Shown: positions 1 through 9,067, numbered from the stretch's first letter. The stretch is DNA of 64,000 nucleotides from Nitrospira_E sp052156535 (GCF_052156535.1 NZ_JBQKUP010000030.1:1-64000), one strand, 5' to 3'. The notes: generated by a model not told the origin, from the sequence alone. Translations and numbers: made by a program.

Positions 1-107
1 AGACGTGGCGTCGTGTGCGAGGATTCAAACAGTTGCCGAAGGTCATCGAAGGGATTCAGTTTATTGATGGCATGGACCCGAACACCATGAACTCGGTCGC
101 CGCGTAA
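1..107 (+). mobile_element. 3' end of a transposase gene, cut by window start
   Basis: An open frame entering from the left edge (frame starting at base 3) encodes about 34 residues ending in NSVAA and a TAA stop at 105-107. The stretch containing GFKQLPKVIEGIQFIDG resembles the C-terminal tail of IS256/mutator-type transposases, which end in a similar 'LP.vi.GvkF.DG' segment. The family call is from memory of that tail only; the catalytic domain lies outside the window. A second, unrelated insertion-sequence relic follows on the opposite strand, so this edge is an IS graveyard. Confidence 0.45.
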
Positions 108-115
108 TCACCGGC

Positions 116-432
116 TCAGACACTAGATTTGACAATAGCTCCCAATCGGTTGGAGGCATCGACTAAAAAATCCCGTTCCATGCTCAGTTGGCCAATTTTG
201 GTGTGCATCTCATGGAGGTACGCCTCATGATCAGCGTGGCTTTTCTCCAACTTCCCTGAAAACCAGGGCCTCCATGGAGGCCCGAGCCTCACGTTTCCAG
301 CGGTGAAGGACGGTTGGTAGCGTGTACGCCATATTTTAACGCCAGCTCCGATATCGGTGCATCCTTCCGAAGCGCGGCCAACGCCACTTGTGCCTTAAAA
401 TACGCAGGGTGATTCTTCCGGGGTCGACTCAT
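116..432 (-). pseudogene. frameshifted IS3-family OrfA (transposase helix-turn-helix subunit)
   Basis: Read on the minus strand from the ATG at 432, the first part begins MSRPRKNHPAYFKAQVALAA and runs through the usual OrfA helix-turn-helix (AALRKDAPISELALKYGVHAT). The frame is then lost near the HTH end. The continuation appears in other frames (HRWKREA, then KLEKSHADHEAYLHEMH and KIGQLSMERDFLVDAS), so at least two indels are needed to rebuild the protein. IS3-family OrfA normally binds the element ends and is extended by frameshifting into the OrfB integrase. No OrfB is visible here, so the copy is dead. Stop codon at 116-118. Confidence 0.75.
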
Positions 433-654
433 AAATCCATGACCCTCCTTTGGTCACAAATTGTAGCGAAACACTCTGTCCGAATTCCTAAGACCACCCC
501 TGTTTTTGAGTTCTTCGGAGGTGGTAATGCAGCATTTTCTCCTCAAATCTGTAAATGGGATCAAATAGTCCACTTAAAATAGGACTATCATCTTTAAATC
601 TTAAGTCTCGGGGGTGCATTGCCGAAAAATTGAGAAAAAGAAGGGAGTTTCGAT

Positions 655-1209
655 ATGTTTGTACGATTTCTTGGGATTCTTATTGTGTGTGCGACATGGG
701 GCTGTGAATCGCTTTCAATGACCCATCAGTCTGCGGATCTATTGACGCCAGGCCCCCCCCCGGCCACTTTGACCTCTCTTTCGACAAGGGAAGTTGAAGG
801 TTCCTCGTCACTTGCACAACGCATGAGCATTCCTCAAGGCCCGAAGACGGGAATATCTCAGGAAAAGCCCCCAGTAGATCCTTTCCCCACTGTGTACTTT
901 CCATTCGATAGTTGGGAGATTTCAACAGAAGTTCAAGATCGTCTGGATGCCACGGCTAGTTGGATGAACCGCTTTCCGAATTATGAACTAATAATTGAGG
1001 GACATACGGATGTACGTGGAACAGAAAGTTATAATATGATCCTGGGGGTAAGACGAGCAAAAGCCGTCAAAGAATATCTGGCCAATTTAGGAATTTCACG
1101 CAAACGTCTTGATGTGGTTTCCTTTGGGAATACCTTGGTCCTATGTGAAGTTGATGACGAACATCAATGCCATCAATTTAACCGACGTGCTGACTTGCTT
1201 CTGGAGTAA
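655..1209 (+). CDS. OmpA/Pal-family peptidoglycan-associated lipoprotein
   Basis: This 184-residue exported protein has a short hydrophobic N-terminus followed by Cys17 (ATWGC), a slightly atypical lipobox, then a Pro/Ser-rich linker to about residue 75. From VYFPFDSWEIS (about 80) to the C-terminus is a complete OmpA-like domain with the hallmark IIEGHTDVRGTESYN segment and the terminal NRRAD motif; the Asp/Arg pair in these motifs binds diaminopimelate. Pal-type proteins tether the outer membrane to peptidoglycan and work with Tol-TolB, but no tol genes are in the window. A good ribosome site (AAGGGAG) precedes the ATG. The gene stands alone. Confidence 0.85.
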   Translation: MFVRFLGILIVCATWGCESLSMTHQSADLLTPGPPPATLTSLSTREVEGSSSLAQRMSIPQGPKTGISQEKPPVDPFPTVYFPFDSWEISTEVQDRLDATASWMNRFPNYELIIEGHTDVRGTESYNMILGVRRAKAVKEYLANLGISRKRLDVVSFGNTLVLCEVDDEHQCHQFNRRADLLLE

Positions 1210-1440
1210 AGCTCTTCCTACTGGTAAATGCCTTTCCCCCCCTAGTCGAAATACGTGAGTTTGACTTTTTGTAAAGTTCCCATCTGATAGGTCTTCCAGC
1301 CTTTTTTCGGGGATTTCCCGGATCCAATCCATTCTTGAGAACTTAATTTGTAAATGTTCTATGTATGTGTTGGGTATGGCATCGAGTCATTCTTGATGAT
1401 GAGATGTTTTGAGCCGGCTTTCCGGGGTTTTTTCTCGGAA

Positions 1441-1475
1441 TTGACAATCATTTGCCGATATGTTATTTGCAATAA
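1441..1475 (+). promoter_or_regulatory. candidate promoter and Fur/Zur-type operator
   Basis: TTGACA at 1441-1446 is followed after 17 nt by TATTTG, a plausible sigma-70 pair. Overlapping the -10 is the palindrome TTATT-TGC-AATAA (1463-1475), and TTGCAATAA recurs just downstream (to 1486). AT-rich dyads of this kind are typical Fur/Zur boxes, so autoregulation of the downstream Fur-family gene is inferred. Confidence 0.45.
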
Positions 1476-1513
1476 ACTTGCAATAAGGAATCGAAAAATC
1501 AGGTTTACATCTC

Positions 1514-1942
1514 TTGTTGAAATTAGAACCTAGCATCAAAAAAGATCTGCGAGCTACAGGGCGACGCATGACCCGTACTCGCCAAGCCGTCCTAGCATTA
1601 CTGCAAAGGACTCGCCAACCAATAAGTGCCACGGAAATTTTTGAACAATTGCACCAGGAAAAAGTAGCGATTGATCTAGTGACCGTGTACCGAACCTTGC
1701 ATGTGCTGAAAGATTTAGGTCTGGTTCTCCAATTGGACCTTCACCAGGAAGGTCTCGCAAGATATGAACTGAAAGAAGGGCGTGAACATCACCATCATAT
1801 TCGTTGCCAGATCTGTGGTCAGATCGAGGATTTGTTGTTATGCCCGTTAAAAAAAGTCACAAAATTGATTGAACAACGGACCCAATTTATCGTGGATGAT
1901 CATACATTGGAATTCACGGGATTGTGTCCACAATGCCAATAA
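1514..1942 (+). CDS. Fur-family metal-responsive repressor (Zur/PerR/Fur)
   Basis: The 142-residue protein has the family layout: a winged helix (about 15-85, with RMTRTRQAVLALL and the DNA-recognition segment VTVYRTLHVLKDLG) and a dimerisation/metal domain with EHHHHIRCQICG and a second CPQC pair at the C-terminus. The two CxxC pairs form the structural zinc site. Which metal it senses cannot be read from sequence; the following MerC-like transporter hints at a soft or transition metal. The start is uncertain: tandem TTG codons at 1514/1517 keep the usual N-terminal length, while the ATG at 1568 would cut into the first helix. A palindrome upstream suggests autoregulation. Confidence 0.85.
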   Translation: MLKLEPSIKKDLRATGRRMTRTRQAVLALLQRTRQPISATEIFEQLHQEKVAIDLVTVYRTLHVLKDLGLVLQLDLHQEGLARYELKEGREHHHHIRCQICGQIEDLLLCPLKKVTKLIEQRTQFIVDDHTLEFTGLCPQCQ

Positions 1943-1943
1943 A

Positions 1944-2429
1944 ATGATCAAAACTCTTGGACCGAGGCTTTCAAAAGCCGGCTCTATCGCTTCTCTGGTA
2001 TGTGCTGTGCACTGTGCGGTGACGCCTTTGGCATTGCTTGCCCTTCCCGTCATAGCTGCACATTCCTGGGATGGTCTTGATGGAATAATAGGAGCCTTTT
2101 GGGCCGATACTACTGAATGGATGTTTTTGGGAGTGATAGCCTTATTGGCAGGCTTTGGATTGTTGGCGACCTATCCTAGGCATCGAGATAGCCGTCCTGC
2201 TCTTTTGACTGCTTGCGGACTTGTGGTGTTAATGACCGCTCATCTCCTGATCGAATCAGGCGGTGGGTTAGAGATAATTCTTGATGTAACTGGAGCCTCT
2301 ATGATTGCACTGGCTGGGTTTTGGAATCGCCGGTTATGCCACCATTTAGGCTGCCATACTCATGAGCACACGCATGAAACCAGCGGTTCTAAAATTCAAC
2401 CCCTTCCTGATTTATCCTCCAATTCTTAA
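1944..2429 (+). CDS. MerC-domain integral membrane protein
   Basis: Translation starts one base after the stop of the Fur-family gene, so the pair is one operon. The protein (161 aa) has four hydrophobic segments, and its first carries the MerC-like Cys pair in VCAVHCAVTPLALLALP. The C-terminus is rich in His and Cys (HHLGCHTHEHTHE), a probable metal-binding tail. MerC proteins import Hg(II) in mer operons, but stand-alone MerC-domain proteins next to Fur-type genes are common and may move another metal. No merA/merT/merP is present, so mercury resistance is not supported. A longer upstream start would overlap the fur gene and is not needed. Confidence 0.75.
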   Translation: MIKTLGPRLSKAGSIASLVCAVHCAVTPLALLALPVIAAHSWDGLDGIIGAFWADTTEWMFLGVIALLAGFGLLATYPRHRDSRPALLTACGLVVLMTAHLLIESGGGLEIILDVTGASMIALAGFWNRRLCHHLGCHTHEHTHETSGSKIQPLPDLSSNS

Positions 2430-2645
2430 GCTTCCATACCCTTAGCTTGTTTACCGCAGGCTTCATCTAATGAAATTTTCTTTGTTTATTCCCCGGGATC
2501 ACAGTGTTTCTTTTTTAACCGAACCGAGGCCCGTGGGGTGTGTTAGGGTTGGATTGAAACACCCGTTTATATAAATGGGGGCAGGTGTCATGTGTAAAGA
2601 GGAATCATGAAGATTCTCGATACTCGTCAAGGAACATTTAATTGG

Positions 2646-3722
2646 TTATGAAGCCAAAATCTTACTTTTAGCCGACTTATCCAAGGCTTCCCCCAAATCA
2701 TCAAGAAGTTGTTCTGTCTCTTCCCATCCGATGCAGGCATCTGTAATTGATATTCCCCACTCCAAGGGTTTCCCTGCTTCCCATTTTTGATTGCCCGACT
2801 TCAGATTACTCTCAATTAACAAGCCCATGATGGAGAGTTGGCCCTTGGTGAATTGGTTGATAACTGATTGAGCCACGGGAACCTGACGCGTATGGTCTTT
2901 CTCTGAATTGCCATGAGAGCAGTCAACCATTATCGGACGACGAATCCCTTCATTCGTTAAGCAACGCACGGCCTCAGAGATATCTTCCGGATTATAATTG
3001 ACTCGTCCACCGCCTCCACGAAGAACAAGGTGTCGGTCTGGATTGCCATTTGTTTTGATTACTGAGGTGAGGCCGTCGGCGTTCACCCCAATGAAACTTT
3101 GAGGATGTCGGGCTGCAATCATGGCATTTAGAGCGACTTGGAGTCCCCCATCCGTACCATTTTTAAGGCCAACGGGCATGGATAGGCCACTGGCCATTTC
3201 TCTATGGGTTTGGCTTTCGGTGGTGCGTGCGCCAATAGCCGCCCAACTAATTAAGTCGGAAATATACTGGGGCGTGACAGGATCCAGAAATTCCGTAGCG
3301 CATGGCAATCCTAGGTTATTGATCCGGAGTAGAATAGAGCGAGCCAGTTCAAAACCTCCGCCGATTTCGCAGGAGCCATCCAAATGGGGGTCGTTGATAA
3401 GTCCCTTCCAACCCACCGTTGTGCGGGGCTTTTCAAAATAGGTTCGAAGGACAATCAGGGCATGCTCCTGAATGCGATCAGCGACCAGTTTGAGGCGTTC
3501 AGCATAGAGAATGGCCGCTTCCGGGTCGTGTATCGAACATGGGCCAATTATGACTAACAAGCGATGTGAGTCTCGTCCATGAAGAATGTCTCGAATGGCT
3601 TGCCGAGATTGGAGAACCATCTGTCCGGTTTTTTCGGGCAAGGGGAGGGAACTCTGCATCTGTTTTGGGGTAGGAAGTGGGGTAATATCGATAATGTTTC
3701 GGTTATTAATTGGTTCGGCCAT
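2646..3722 (-). CDS. aroF: 3-deoxy-7-phosphoheptulonate (DAHP) synthase, class I
   Basis: This enzyme condenses phosphoenolpyruvate with erythrose 4-phosphate, the first step of the shikimate pathway. The 358 residues match the AroF/AroG/AroH type in length and motifs: GPCSIHDPEAA near 60-70, KPRTTVGWKGLINDP near 98-112, the ESQTHRE segment, VGLKNGTDG, and VDCSHGNSEKDH with the metal-binding His. The N-terminal arm that carries feedback-inhibition residues in the family is present. Whether it responds to Phe, Tyr or Trp cannot be told, so the symbol is generic. It stands alone; the closest neighbours are unrelated. Confidence 0.92.
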   Translation of the reverse strand: MAEPINNRNIIDITPLPTPKQMQSSLPLPEKTGQMVLQSRQAIRDILHGRDSHRLLVIIGPCSIHDPEAAILYAERLKLVADRIQEHALIVLRTYFEKPRTTVGWKGLINDPHLDGSCEIGGGFELARSILLRINNLGLPCATEFLDPVTPQYISDLISWAAIGARTTESQTHREMASGLSMPVGLKNGTDGGLQVALNAMIAARHPQSFIGVNADGLTSVIKTNGNPDRHLVLRGGGGRVNYNPEDISEAVRCLTNEGIRRPIMVDCSHGNSEKDHTRQVPVAQSVINQFTKGQLSIMGLLIESNLKSGNQKWEAGKPLEWGISITDACIGWEETEQLLDDLGEALDKSAKSKILAS

Positions 3723-4000
3723 GCGAGACGTCCTGGGTAAAATGAGAGAATATCTGGAATTGCAGATTTAATACCGTAACCAAATTATGCGGGAATTAAC
3801 AACATTGTAATAAGAAACCCTATATCCAGGCAACTGTCAAGTCTGTCATGCGTCAAATAGAACAGAATTGTTGAGAGTGGCTAGTTATACCATTCAAAGA
3901 GGGTGAGATGTGAGGCAGGCGGAAGAACTTCCTGCCAATTAAATGGGAAGTCAACGGGATTGTGAGAGGATAATGAGGGAAATCTAGGCATCAAAGCCCG

Positions 4001-4660
4001 TCAAGCTGTAGTGTTGATTAAATTGGCTTGTTGAGAAGTATACCACCCCATGACATCTTGGTTGGCGGGGTCTTGAGTAGAGGTAAATGAAAATTTGGTG
4101 CCAATGACTAAATCCGTCGTGGGATCAACCCACTCAATCATTCCGGAAAATTTGGAAAAGTGGCTGAATCCTGGCAAACGACAACTGATGTGGAGATGTG
4201 ATGAGGAGACGAGTGGCCATGCGGAAGGGGCGACTCGAAACTGGCAACCCGTCGGGGAAAGATTGCTGAGCTGAACAGGTAGCACAGCTAGGATATTTCC
4301 CTTGTCACTGAGGGGTCGAACGGCTCCAGTCATATTGACCGTCAAACGAGGAAATGAGCGAGGGTGTTGACGTGAGATGTTTGGTGGGGCACCTAATCGA
4401 ATCGTCGGAGGCTGTGTAAGAATTTCTTGGATGACTGTTTCAAATTCATAAATGTCCTCATCGATACATGAACGACCTTTACAGGGAATTCCGCATCTGA
4501 GACTGATGAGTGCCGGATCTTTTGGAAGTGCACAGAGGAGGGAGTGATCCGCTCCCAGTCCCAATAAATAGGTTTGAATTAACAATTTCTCAGGTGTGGA
4601 GGGAAAGGTCAACCAAATGGAGTTTGAACCTATGGAAAGGTGCGGAGATGGCGAATTCAT
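4001..4660 (-). CDS. PilZ-domain, YcgR-like cyclic-di-GMP effector
   Basis: The 219-residue protein has an N-terminal beta-rich domain of the YcgR type (about 1-95) and a C-terminal PilZ domain (about 100-205). Both c-di-GMP contacts are visible: the RxxxR motif in HPRSFPRL and the (D/N)xSxxG motif in LSNLSPTGCQF, followed by the GMIEWVDPTTDLVIGTKF strands. YcgR-type proteins brake flagellar rotation or act on pili when c-di-GMP is high. A FlgM-like gene lies 218 bp upstream on the same strand, which supports a motility role, although no other flagellar gene is in the window. Confidence 0.75.
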   Translation of the reverse strand: MNSPSPHLSIGSNSIWLTFPSTPEKLLIQTYLLGLGADHSLLCALPKDPALISLRCGIPCKGRSCIDEDIYEFETVIQEILTQPPTIRLGAPPNISRQHPRSFPRLTVNMTGAVRPLSDKGNILAVLPVQLSNLSPTGCQFRVAPSAWPLVSSSHLHISCRLPGFSHFSKFSGMIEWVDPTTDLVIGTKFSFTSTQDPANQDVMGWYTSQQANLINTTA

Positions 4661-4878
4661 GATTCCCTTTTCGGTTGCGTGAGGCCATGTTACAAGGCCA
4701 AATTCAGACCGGCAAGATGAGGAGAAGAGAACAGAAAAGGACTGACCTTAATATACAAGAACAGGTTAAAAACTCTAGAATGTATTTTGATGGCTTATTG
4801 CCCATGCATGGACCGACACTCCATCGGTTTGAAAGGGCAGTGAGGGAAAGACTCTGCCGTTAAGGGGCCACGAAATTA

Positions 4879-5220
4879 TTATGTGGTTGGCGGTCGGGTT
4901 TCCTCTGGGTGAGGATGAAGTTCTTGAATGAGTGAATCCGCTAGTTTTTCAGCAGAGATGACATAGTTCTGTGAGTCAATGGCTTTTTGGAAATATGCGA
5001 TCTTGTCTTGTCGAACATCCGGAACCTGAGACATTTGTTCGAGGTAAAAAGAAAGTTTTCGGCCGGGAGGGGAAGGGGATTTTCTATCATCTTTGGCAGA
5101 GTTTGAAGCTTCAGCAGAAACCTCGTGGCTAACATCGGGAGATGACAAGGCCATTTCCTTAGGAGGAAACGATGACGCATCTCCTGGTGGTGTTGGTGGG
5201 GTGGAGGAACGTTGGTTCAT
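4879..5220 (-). CDS. flgM: FlgM-like anti-sigma-28 factor
   Basis: The first 65 residues are low-complexity (Pro, Ser, Thr). The last 45 match the sigma-binding helices of FlgM: VRQDKIAYFQKAI, then Y-V-I and AEKLADSLIQEL, corresponding to the family pattern 'VR.eKV..lk.aI..g.Y.v...kiA..ll'. FlgM holds FliA (sigma-28) inactive until it is exported through the finished hook-basal body. At 113 residues it is in the family range. No clear Shine-Dalgarno site precedes the ATG. It is separated from flagellar operons but sits beside a PilZ gene. Confidence 0.65.
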   Translation of the reverse strand: MNQRSSTPPTPPGDASSFPPKEMALSSPDVSHEVSAEASNSAKDDRKSPSPPGRKLSFYLEQMSQVPDVRQDKIAYFQKAIDSQNYVISAEKLADSLIQELHPHPEETRPPTT

Positions 5221-5373
5221 TGGTTGTTAAAGGGTATCCCAGGGTGAGATGAAATCTTAAATAAATATGAATAGAAGAATCAAATGGCATCGTCGTCCCT
5301 CTTGGCCGTCTAATTCTTCCCATGAAATCCCTTGTCATCTTGTGAGTGGTTCTCATAGAGGATTGAGATAATA

Positions 5374-6273
5374 ATGGAACTTGTTGTCGGCGCACGTATT
5401 CATCAGTTACGGACCATTGATCCAGGAGAAATCCGGTTGATCCAGTTAGCACTGCCTGAGGAGGTTGAAATAGCCGGAAAACTATATGCCCTCCGGGATA
5501 CCATGCGTCCAGGAACAGCCTTTCTCGCAAAGCCCTGGGGAGACCGGACGGGCAAATATCGAAGACGGATGTATTCCCGGTCAAATGCCTCCTTCAATGA
5601 GCCACGCTTGTTGGAGACGTTCATCAATTATACCCATCTCGACCAGTCTGATACCTCCAGTTGGTGGCAATCGGAAATGGCCACCGACTGGTTTGAGAAG
5701 GGAAAAACTGTAGAAGTTCGCCTCCAGATAGATGAAGAGAAGGGGGGCGTGTTGGTGTATGAAAATACCAAGGTATGTAAGGCTACGAATCTTCGCCTGG
5801 AAGACGATGGGATATGGGAGGGAATGCGAATGGTCTGTGTGGCCTTCGGCACGGGGATTACGCCATTCTTATCGTATGCCCGATATTTGAAAGCCAAAAA
5901 TTTTGGTCGAAATGGAGGGAAAGCGGGAGCCCACCTGACGCTGGTGGCTAGTGTGCGTCATGAGGGGCAATTAATGCTTCATGAAGAAATGGTCGCCCTT
6001 GAGAAACAATTCCCCGAACATTTTCGATATCAACCAGTGTTAACTCGATCCTGGCCGGTTTCCTGGGGATATCCGAAAGGTCGAATCCAGCGAGTGGTTC
6101 ACTCCGTGTCCGGAAACGAACAAATCGACATTTCACGGTTTCAAACTATTGTGCCGAATATAGACCAATCGCATCTACGCATATGTGGGAGCGTCACGGC
6201 CTGCCGGCAGCTCACTCTTGGACTTGAACAAGGCGGGTTGGTTCCGATTACGTTGCGCACGGAGTCCTGGTAG
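5374..6273 (+). CDS. ferredoxin-NADP reductase-like oxidoreductase
   Basis: A 299-residue protein of the FNR superfamily. A FAD-binding half (about 1-130) contains the flavin motif variant RMYSRSN, in place of RxYS. The NAD(P)-binding half opens with VCVAFGTGITPFLSYARYL (about 150-170) and contains LTLVASVRH and the late LRICGSVTACRQL segment that contacts the nicotinamide. There is no attached ferredoxin or globin domain, so it likely passes electrons between NAD(P)H and a separate small carrier. The partner is unknown. A weak AGGA lies 12 nt before the ATG. No operon partner is evident. Confidence 0.7.
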   Translation: MELVVGARIHQLRTIDPGEIRLIQLALPEEVEIAGKLYALRDTMRPGTAFLAKPWGDRTGKYRRRMYSRSNASFNEPRLLETFINYTHLDQSDTSSWWQSEMATDWFEKGKTVEVRLQIDEEKGGVLVYENTKVCKATNLRLEDDGIWEGMRMVCVAFGTGITPFLSYARYLKAKNFGRNGGKAGAHLTLVASVRHEGQLMLHEEMVALEKQFPEHFRYQPVLTRSWPVSWGYPKGRIQRVVHSVSGNEQIDISRFQTIVPNIDQSHLRICGSVTACRQLTLGLEQGGLVPITLRTESW

Positions 6274-6318
6274 AAAAAATCCATGCTGAAAGGCAGAGGA
6301 ATTTGTTGTGGATGATTC

Positions 6319-6603
6319 TTATTCCCCTGCGGGCCGTGTAATGGAATCTGGAATCGTGACATTAGGACGGCGCAATAATCGGATCACGGGGCGACCAAGG
6401 AAGGTGTAATGTCCACAGATCAGGCAGTGCAAGCTGAGTGTGACAAGAAGTTCCTGTTCCAACTGTTCTAAATGTACGGTTCGCGACCCACATCGAGAGC
6501 AACGAGGATACTTCTCGGTGGAGGGCTTTTTGGTCACGGTCTTTTTGGGAGAGTTCTTGCGTGTCTTGCCGGTTGGTTGGTCCGACTGTCCTGACTTTTT
6601 CAT
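6319..6603 (-). CDS. small basic zinc-ribbon protein of unknown function
   Basis: Starting at the ATG at 6603 the product is 94 residues. This start was preferred over one 12 codons upstream because an AAGGA site lies 7 nt before it. The first 30 residues are lysine-rich (KKSGQ, KTRKNSPKKT), and a zinc ribbon follows with two CxxC knuckles, CSRC and CLIC, about 25 residues apart. Such small ribbons often bind nucleic acid or act as protein adaptors, but nothing here indicates a specific role. Confidence 0.55.
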   Translation of the reverse strand: MKKSGQSDQPTGKTRKNSPKKTVTKKPSTEKYPRCSRCGSRTVHLEQLEQELLVTLSLHCLICGHYTFLGRPVIRLLRRPNVTIPDSITRPAGE

Positions 6604-6800
6604 GAATGAATCCTTGGTCAAGGTAATAGAAGAACTCATCTGGATATAACCAATTCCTGTGCCAAAATTTTAGTGGAAAAAGTGACAGAAAAGTCCAAAA
6701 ACGACCTAGAAATAGGAGGAAGGAGGCCGACACTGGGTAAAACTTACCCGAGGAACAGGGTCAAAAATGCTGCGCTGGAGCGCGGTTGGCGGGCTAACGT

Positions 6801-7295
6801 TTATTGACTGGGAATGGGAGTCGAGGGGCGAGAGAGGATGGCCTCAGAACGAAGGCGGAGATTGGCTGCTTCCGATGGTCGATTCGCTGCTTGCAACATT
6901 CGAGCATACCGTTGAAGGATGGCCGCCACGTCTGGATGGTTTGGGCCATTCGCGGTTTCTTTTAATTTGAGGGCCCGTTCATATTGCGCAGCGGATTTGT
7001 CATATTCTTTCCGATCTTCGTAATAGGTGGCCAAACTATATAGACTAGTTAAGAGCAGGGGGTTTCCCGGTCCTAACCCTTCAGCATGTTTAACCGTGGC
7101 CAATAACTGGTTTTCTAACGCGGGGGTGGGTGATTCTCCGGTGGTTGCCGGAAGCGAGGACCGAGAAGAAGGCGAAGGCGTTCTTGAATGGGAGGTACAT
7201 GCGCTGAGTAGGCCGATCAAAAGCATAATGGTCCACATCATCCTAAAAATAGATTGTATATTCCAGTTCATAGGACTACACCCTGACCAACGCAT
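6801..7295 (-). CDS. TPR-repeat lipoprotein
   Basis: The N-terminus has a hydrophobic signal segment ending in the lipobox LLSAC, so the mature protein should be a lipid-anchored periplasmic or outer-membrane protein. After a Ser/Pro-rich linker come roughly two tetratricopeptide units: LLTSLYSLATYYEDRKEYDKS with AAQYERALKLKE, then HPDVAAILQRYARMLQAANR with PSEAANLRLRSEAI. TPR proteins act as assembly or recruitment scaffolds; the partner is unknown. The start may be the in-frame ATG at 7271, which shortens the n-region of the signal peptide; neither start has a strong ribosome site. Confidence 0.65.
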   Translation of the reverse strand: MRWSGCSPMNWNIQSIFRMMWTIMLLIGLLSACTSHSRTPSPSSRSSLPATTGESPTPALENQLLATVKHAEGLGPGNPLLLTSLYSLATYYEDRKEYDKSAAQYERALKLKETANGPNHPDVAAILQRYARMLQAANRPSEAANLRLRSEAILSRPSTPIPSQ

Positions 7296-7427
7296 CTTCC
7301 AAAAAGCCTCGAATAGAAAATCAGAAGTGATTCTATGAACTCTGGGCCTGTTCTCGCAAGTGAACTCCCCCGTTTATGATTTATCAACAACCAATTCAAT
7401 AGTGATTTGAATGGAGAAGAGCACACG

Positions 7428-8513
7428 ATGACGGTCTTGTGGTGTTCAATTTCGGCCCATGGCTTTGGGCATGCCGCGCAATTAATGCCAATCTTGAATG
7501 AATTAGATGGGGCGATTGATGACCTGCATGTGATTTTACGCACCCAGGTACCTGCCGATTTTTTTCAACGTCATCTCCGCGTGAGTTGGGAGTTGCAGGA
7601 TGTCCAACAAGATATTGGATGTGTCCAGCGAGGGCCCTTGGATATTGATGTGGAGGAAACATGGGAGGCTTACACCAAATTTCACACACAGTGGGAGTCC
7701 AAGGTTGAGGAGGAAGCTCAGGCCATCCGATTGTCCAAGCCGCGTCTGGTCATTTCCAATATTTCGCCTCTTGCCATAGCTGGCGCAGCTCAAGCGAAGT
7801 GCCCGGTGGTGGGAATTGCCTCGCTGTCCTGGGATCGGGTGTTAGAGCCATTTATGCAAGCCGATTCCGCTCTTCATCGTTCGATTCTCAAAACCATTCG
7901 TAACAGTTATGGGTTGGCAGACTCTCTCCTCCGCCTCCATCCGGGTATCGAGATGCCGGCCTTTGGTTCGACGGTTGATGTAGGACCTTCGGCACCCTTG
8001 AGGACGCGGAACGGCTATGATCTGCGAAAAGCCTTGGGGGTGGGAGAGCATGAATTGATCGTCCTCATTGCCTTTGGGGGTGTGCCGCTCAACCGTCTTC
8101 CACTTGAGCAGATGTCCGCAATGGCCGGGTTCCACTTTTTAGTAAGCGGACTCCCATCTTTGTCTTCTTATGCCTCGGTGCATCGTGTTGAAGATCTTGC
8201 GATGCCATTCGGGGAAATCAGTCAACAGGCCGATATCATCATGACTAAGCCGGGGTATGGTACCGTGATCGCCGCGGTCCAGGATAAGACGGCATTGGTC
8301 TACGTCCGTCGAAATAATTTCGTGGACGAACAGAGTTTAGTGGATTATATCCATCGACACGGGCGAGGATTGGAGTTATCCCGTGATGACTTTGAATCCG
8401 GCAATTGGGAACCGACTCTTCGAGCTGTGCTTACAGTAGCGTTTCCGTCTGAGGCGCATCCGTCACCGGGCACGGGTGACGTTGTTTGTCAGTTAAAAAC
8501 ATATTTGTCGTGA
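7428..8513 (+). CDS. MurG/GT1-like glycosyltransferase family protein
   Basis: The 361-residue protein begins TVLWCSISAHGFGHAAQLMP, the glycine/histidine loop seen at the start of GT-B glycosyltransferases and of the N-terminal half of plant L-arabinokinase. A second Rossmann half starts near LIVLIAFGGVPLNRLP and ends with MTKPGYGTVIAAVQDKTALVYV, which matches the nucleotide-sugar or acceptor loop of that fold. No kinase domain is attached. The substrate is unknown. The start chosen at 7428 has GGAGAAG 8 nt upstream; an ATG-like start 7 codons earlier lacks a site. Confidence 0.65.
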   Translation: MTVLWCSISAHGFGHAAQLMPILNELDGAIDDLHVILRTQVPADFFQRHLRVSWELQDVQQDIGCVQRGPLDIDVEETWEAYTKFHTQWESKVEEEAQAIRLSKPRLVISNISPLAIAGAAQAKCPVVGIASLSWDRVLEPFMQADSALHRSILKTIRNSYGLADSLLRLHPGIEMPAFGSTVDVGPSAPLRTRNGYDLRKALGVGEHELIVLIAFGGVPLNRLPLEQMSAMAGFHFLVSGLPSLSSYASVHRVEDLAMPFGEISQQADIIMTKPGYGTVIAAVQDKTALVYVRRNNFVDEQSLVDYIHRHGRGLELSRDDFESGNWEPTLRAVLTVAFPSEAHPSPGTGDVVCQLKTYLS

Positions 8514-8539
8514 TGAAGGGAAACGGGCCGGGGATCTTT

Positions 8540-9067
8540 TCAAGCACTATCCGGGATCAGAGAGGGGTAGGGAGAGACCGTAATGGCTTCAATCGTATTG
8601 AAGACACGTGAGGCATTCAATTCTCGTTCTTTCCAAAATACTCCGATCACTTCCACGGAAAGATCCAGTGAAATTGACGGTGAGCCTTGCGTGCGATCGT
8701 GTTGACCAAAGACGACAATGGATTGTTCACCCTCGGCCAGGCGAAACACAAAGCGTATGGCTAACTCTGAGTCAGTAAGGTGCATTTCCGGTTGAGTGAC
8801 CACTCCACGAACGGCCACGAGTTGTTGATGATAGGAAGCTGGTTGACTGAGCAGCATGGCAATGGAGACGGGTTCGGGTGATGTGGTAAAAGTGGAGGAG
8901 GGGAGGGGAGACGAGTGTGGCCAGAGGAGCCCGGGTGTGGATGGTGCCGAGGCAACTCCCTCGATGGAAGCTTTCAAGGGAGATGGCGGTTGATGCGTTA
9001 TGTCCATCCCAACGAACAGGAGAGCATTCCAAGCTCCAATCAACAGAACTTTTGAATAAATGGTCAT
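8540..9067 (-). CDS. exported protein with an OB-fold-like domain
   Basis: The N-terminus is a signal or anchor segment (KVLLIGAWNALLFVGM), followed by a Pro/Ser linker to about residue 65. The rest (about 70-165) contains VSIAMLLSQPASYHQQLVAVRGVV and IRFVFRLAEGEQSIVVFG, a pattern like the periplasmic bacterial OB-folds and tRNA_anti-like domains that begin 'I..l...p..y.gk.V.v.G.V'. I do not recognise a named family and cannot assign a function. No good ribosome site is visible. Confidence 0.5.
   Translation of the reverse strand: MTIYSKVLLIGAWNALLFVGMDITHQPPSPLKASIEGVASAPSTPGLLWPHSSPLPSSTFTTSPEPVSIAMLLSQPASYHQQLVAVRGVVTQPEMHLTDSELAIRFVFRLAEGEQSIVVFGQHDRTQGSPSISLDLSVEVIGVFWKERELNASRVFNTIEAITVSPYPSLIPDSA

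Noticed and set aside
1944..2429. Mercury-resistance operon
   Set aside because: Only a MerC-domain protein is present; merA, merT, merP and merR are absent, and the partner is a Fur-family gene.
4675..4863. 62-codon plus-strand frame as a gene
   Set aside because: No ribosome site, no domain, highly charged composition, and it lies in the gap upstream of the PilZ gene where a leftward promoter is expected.
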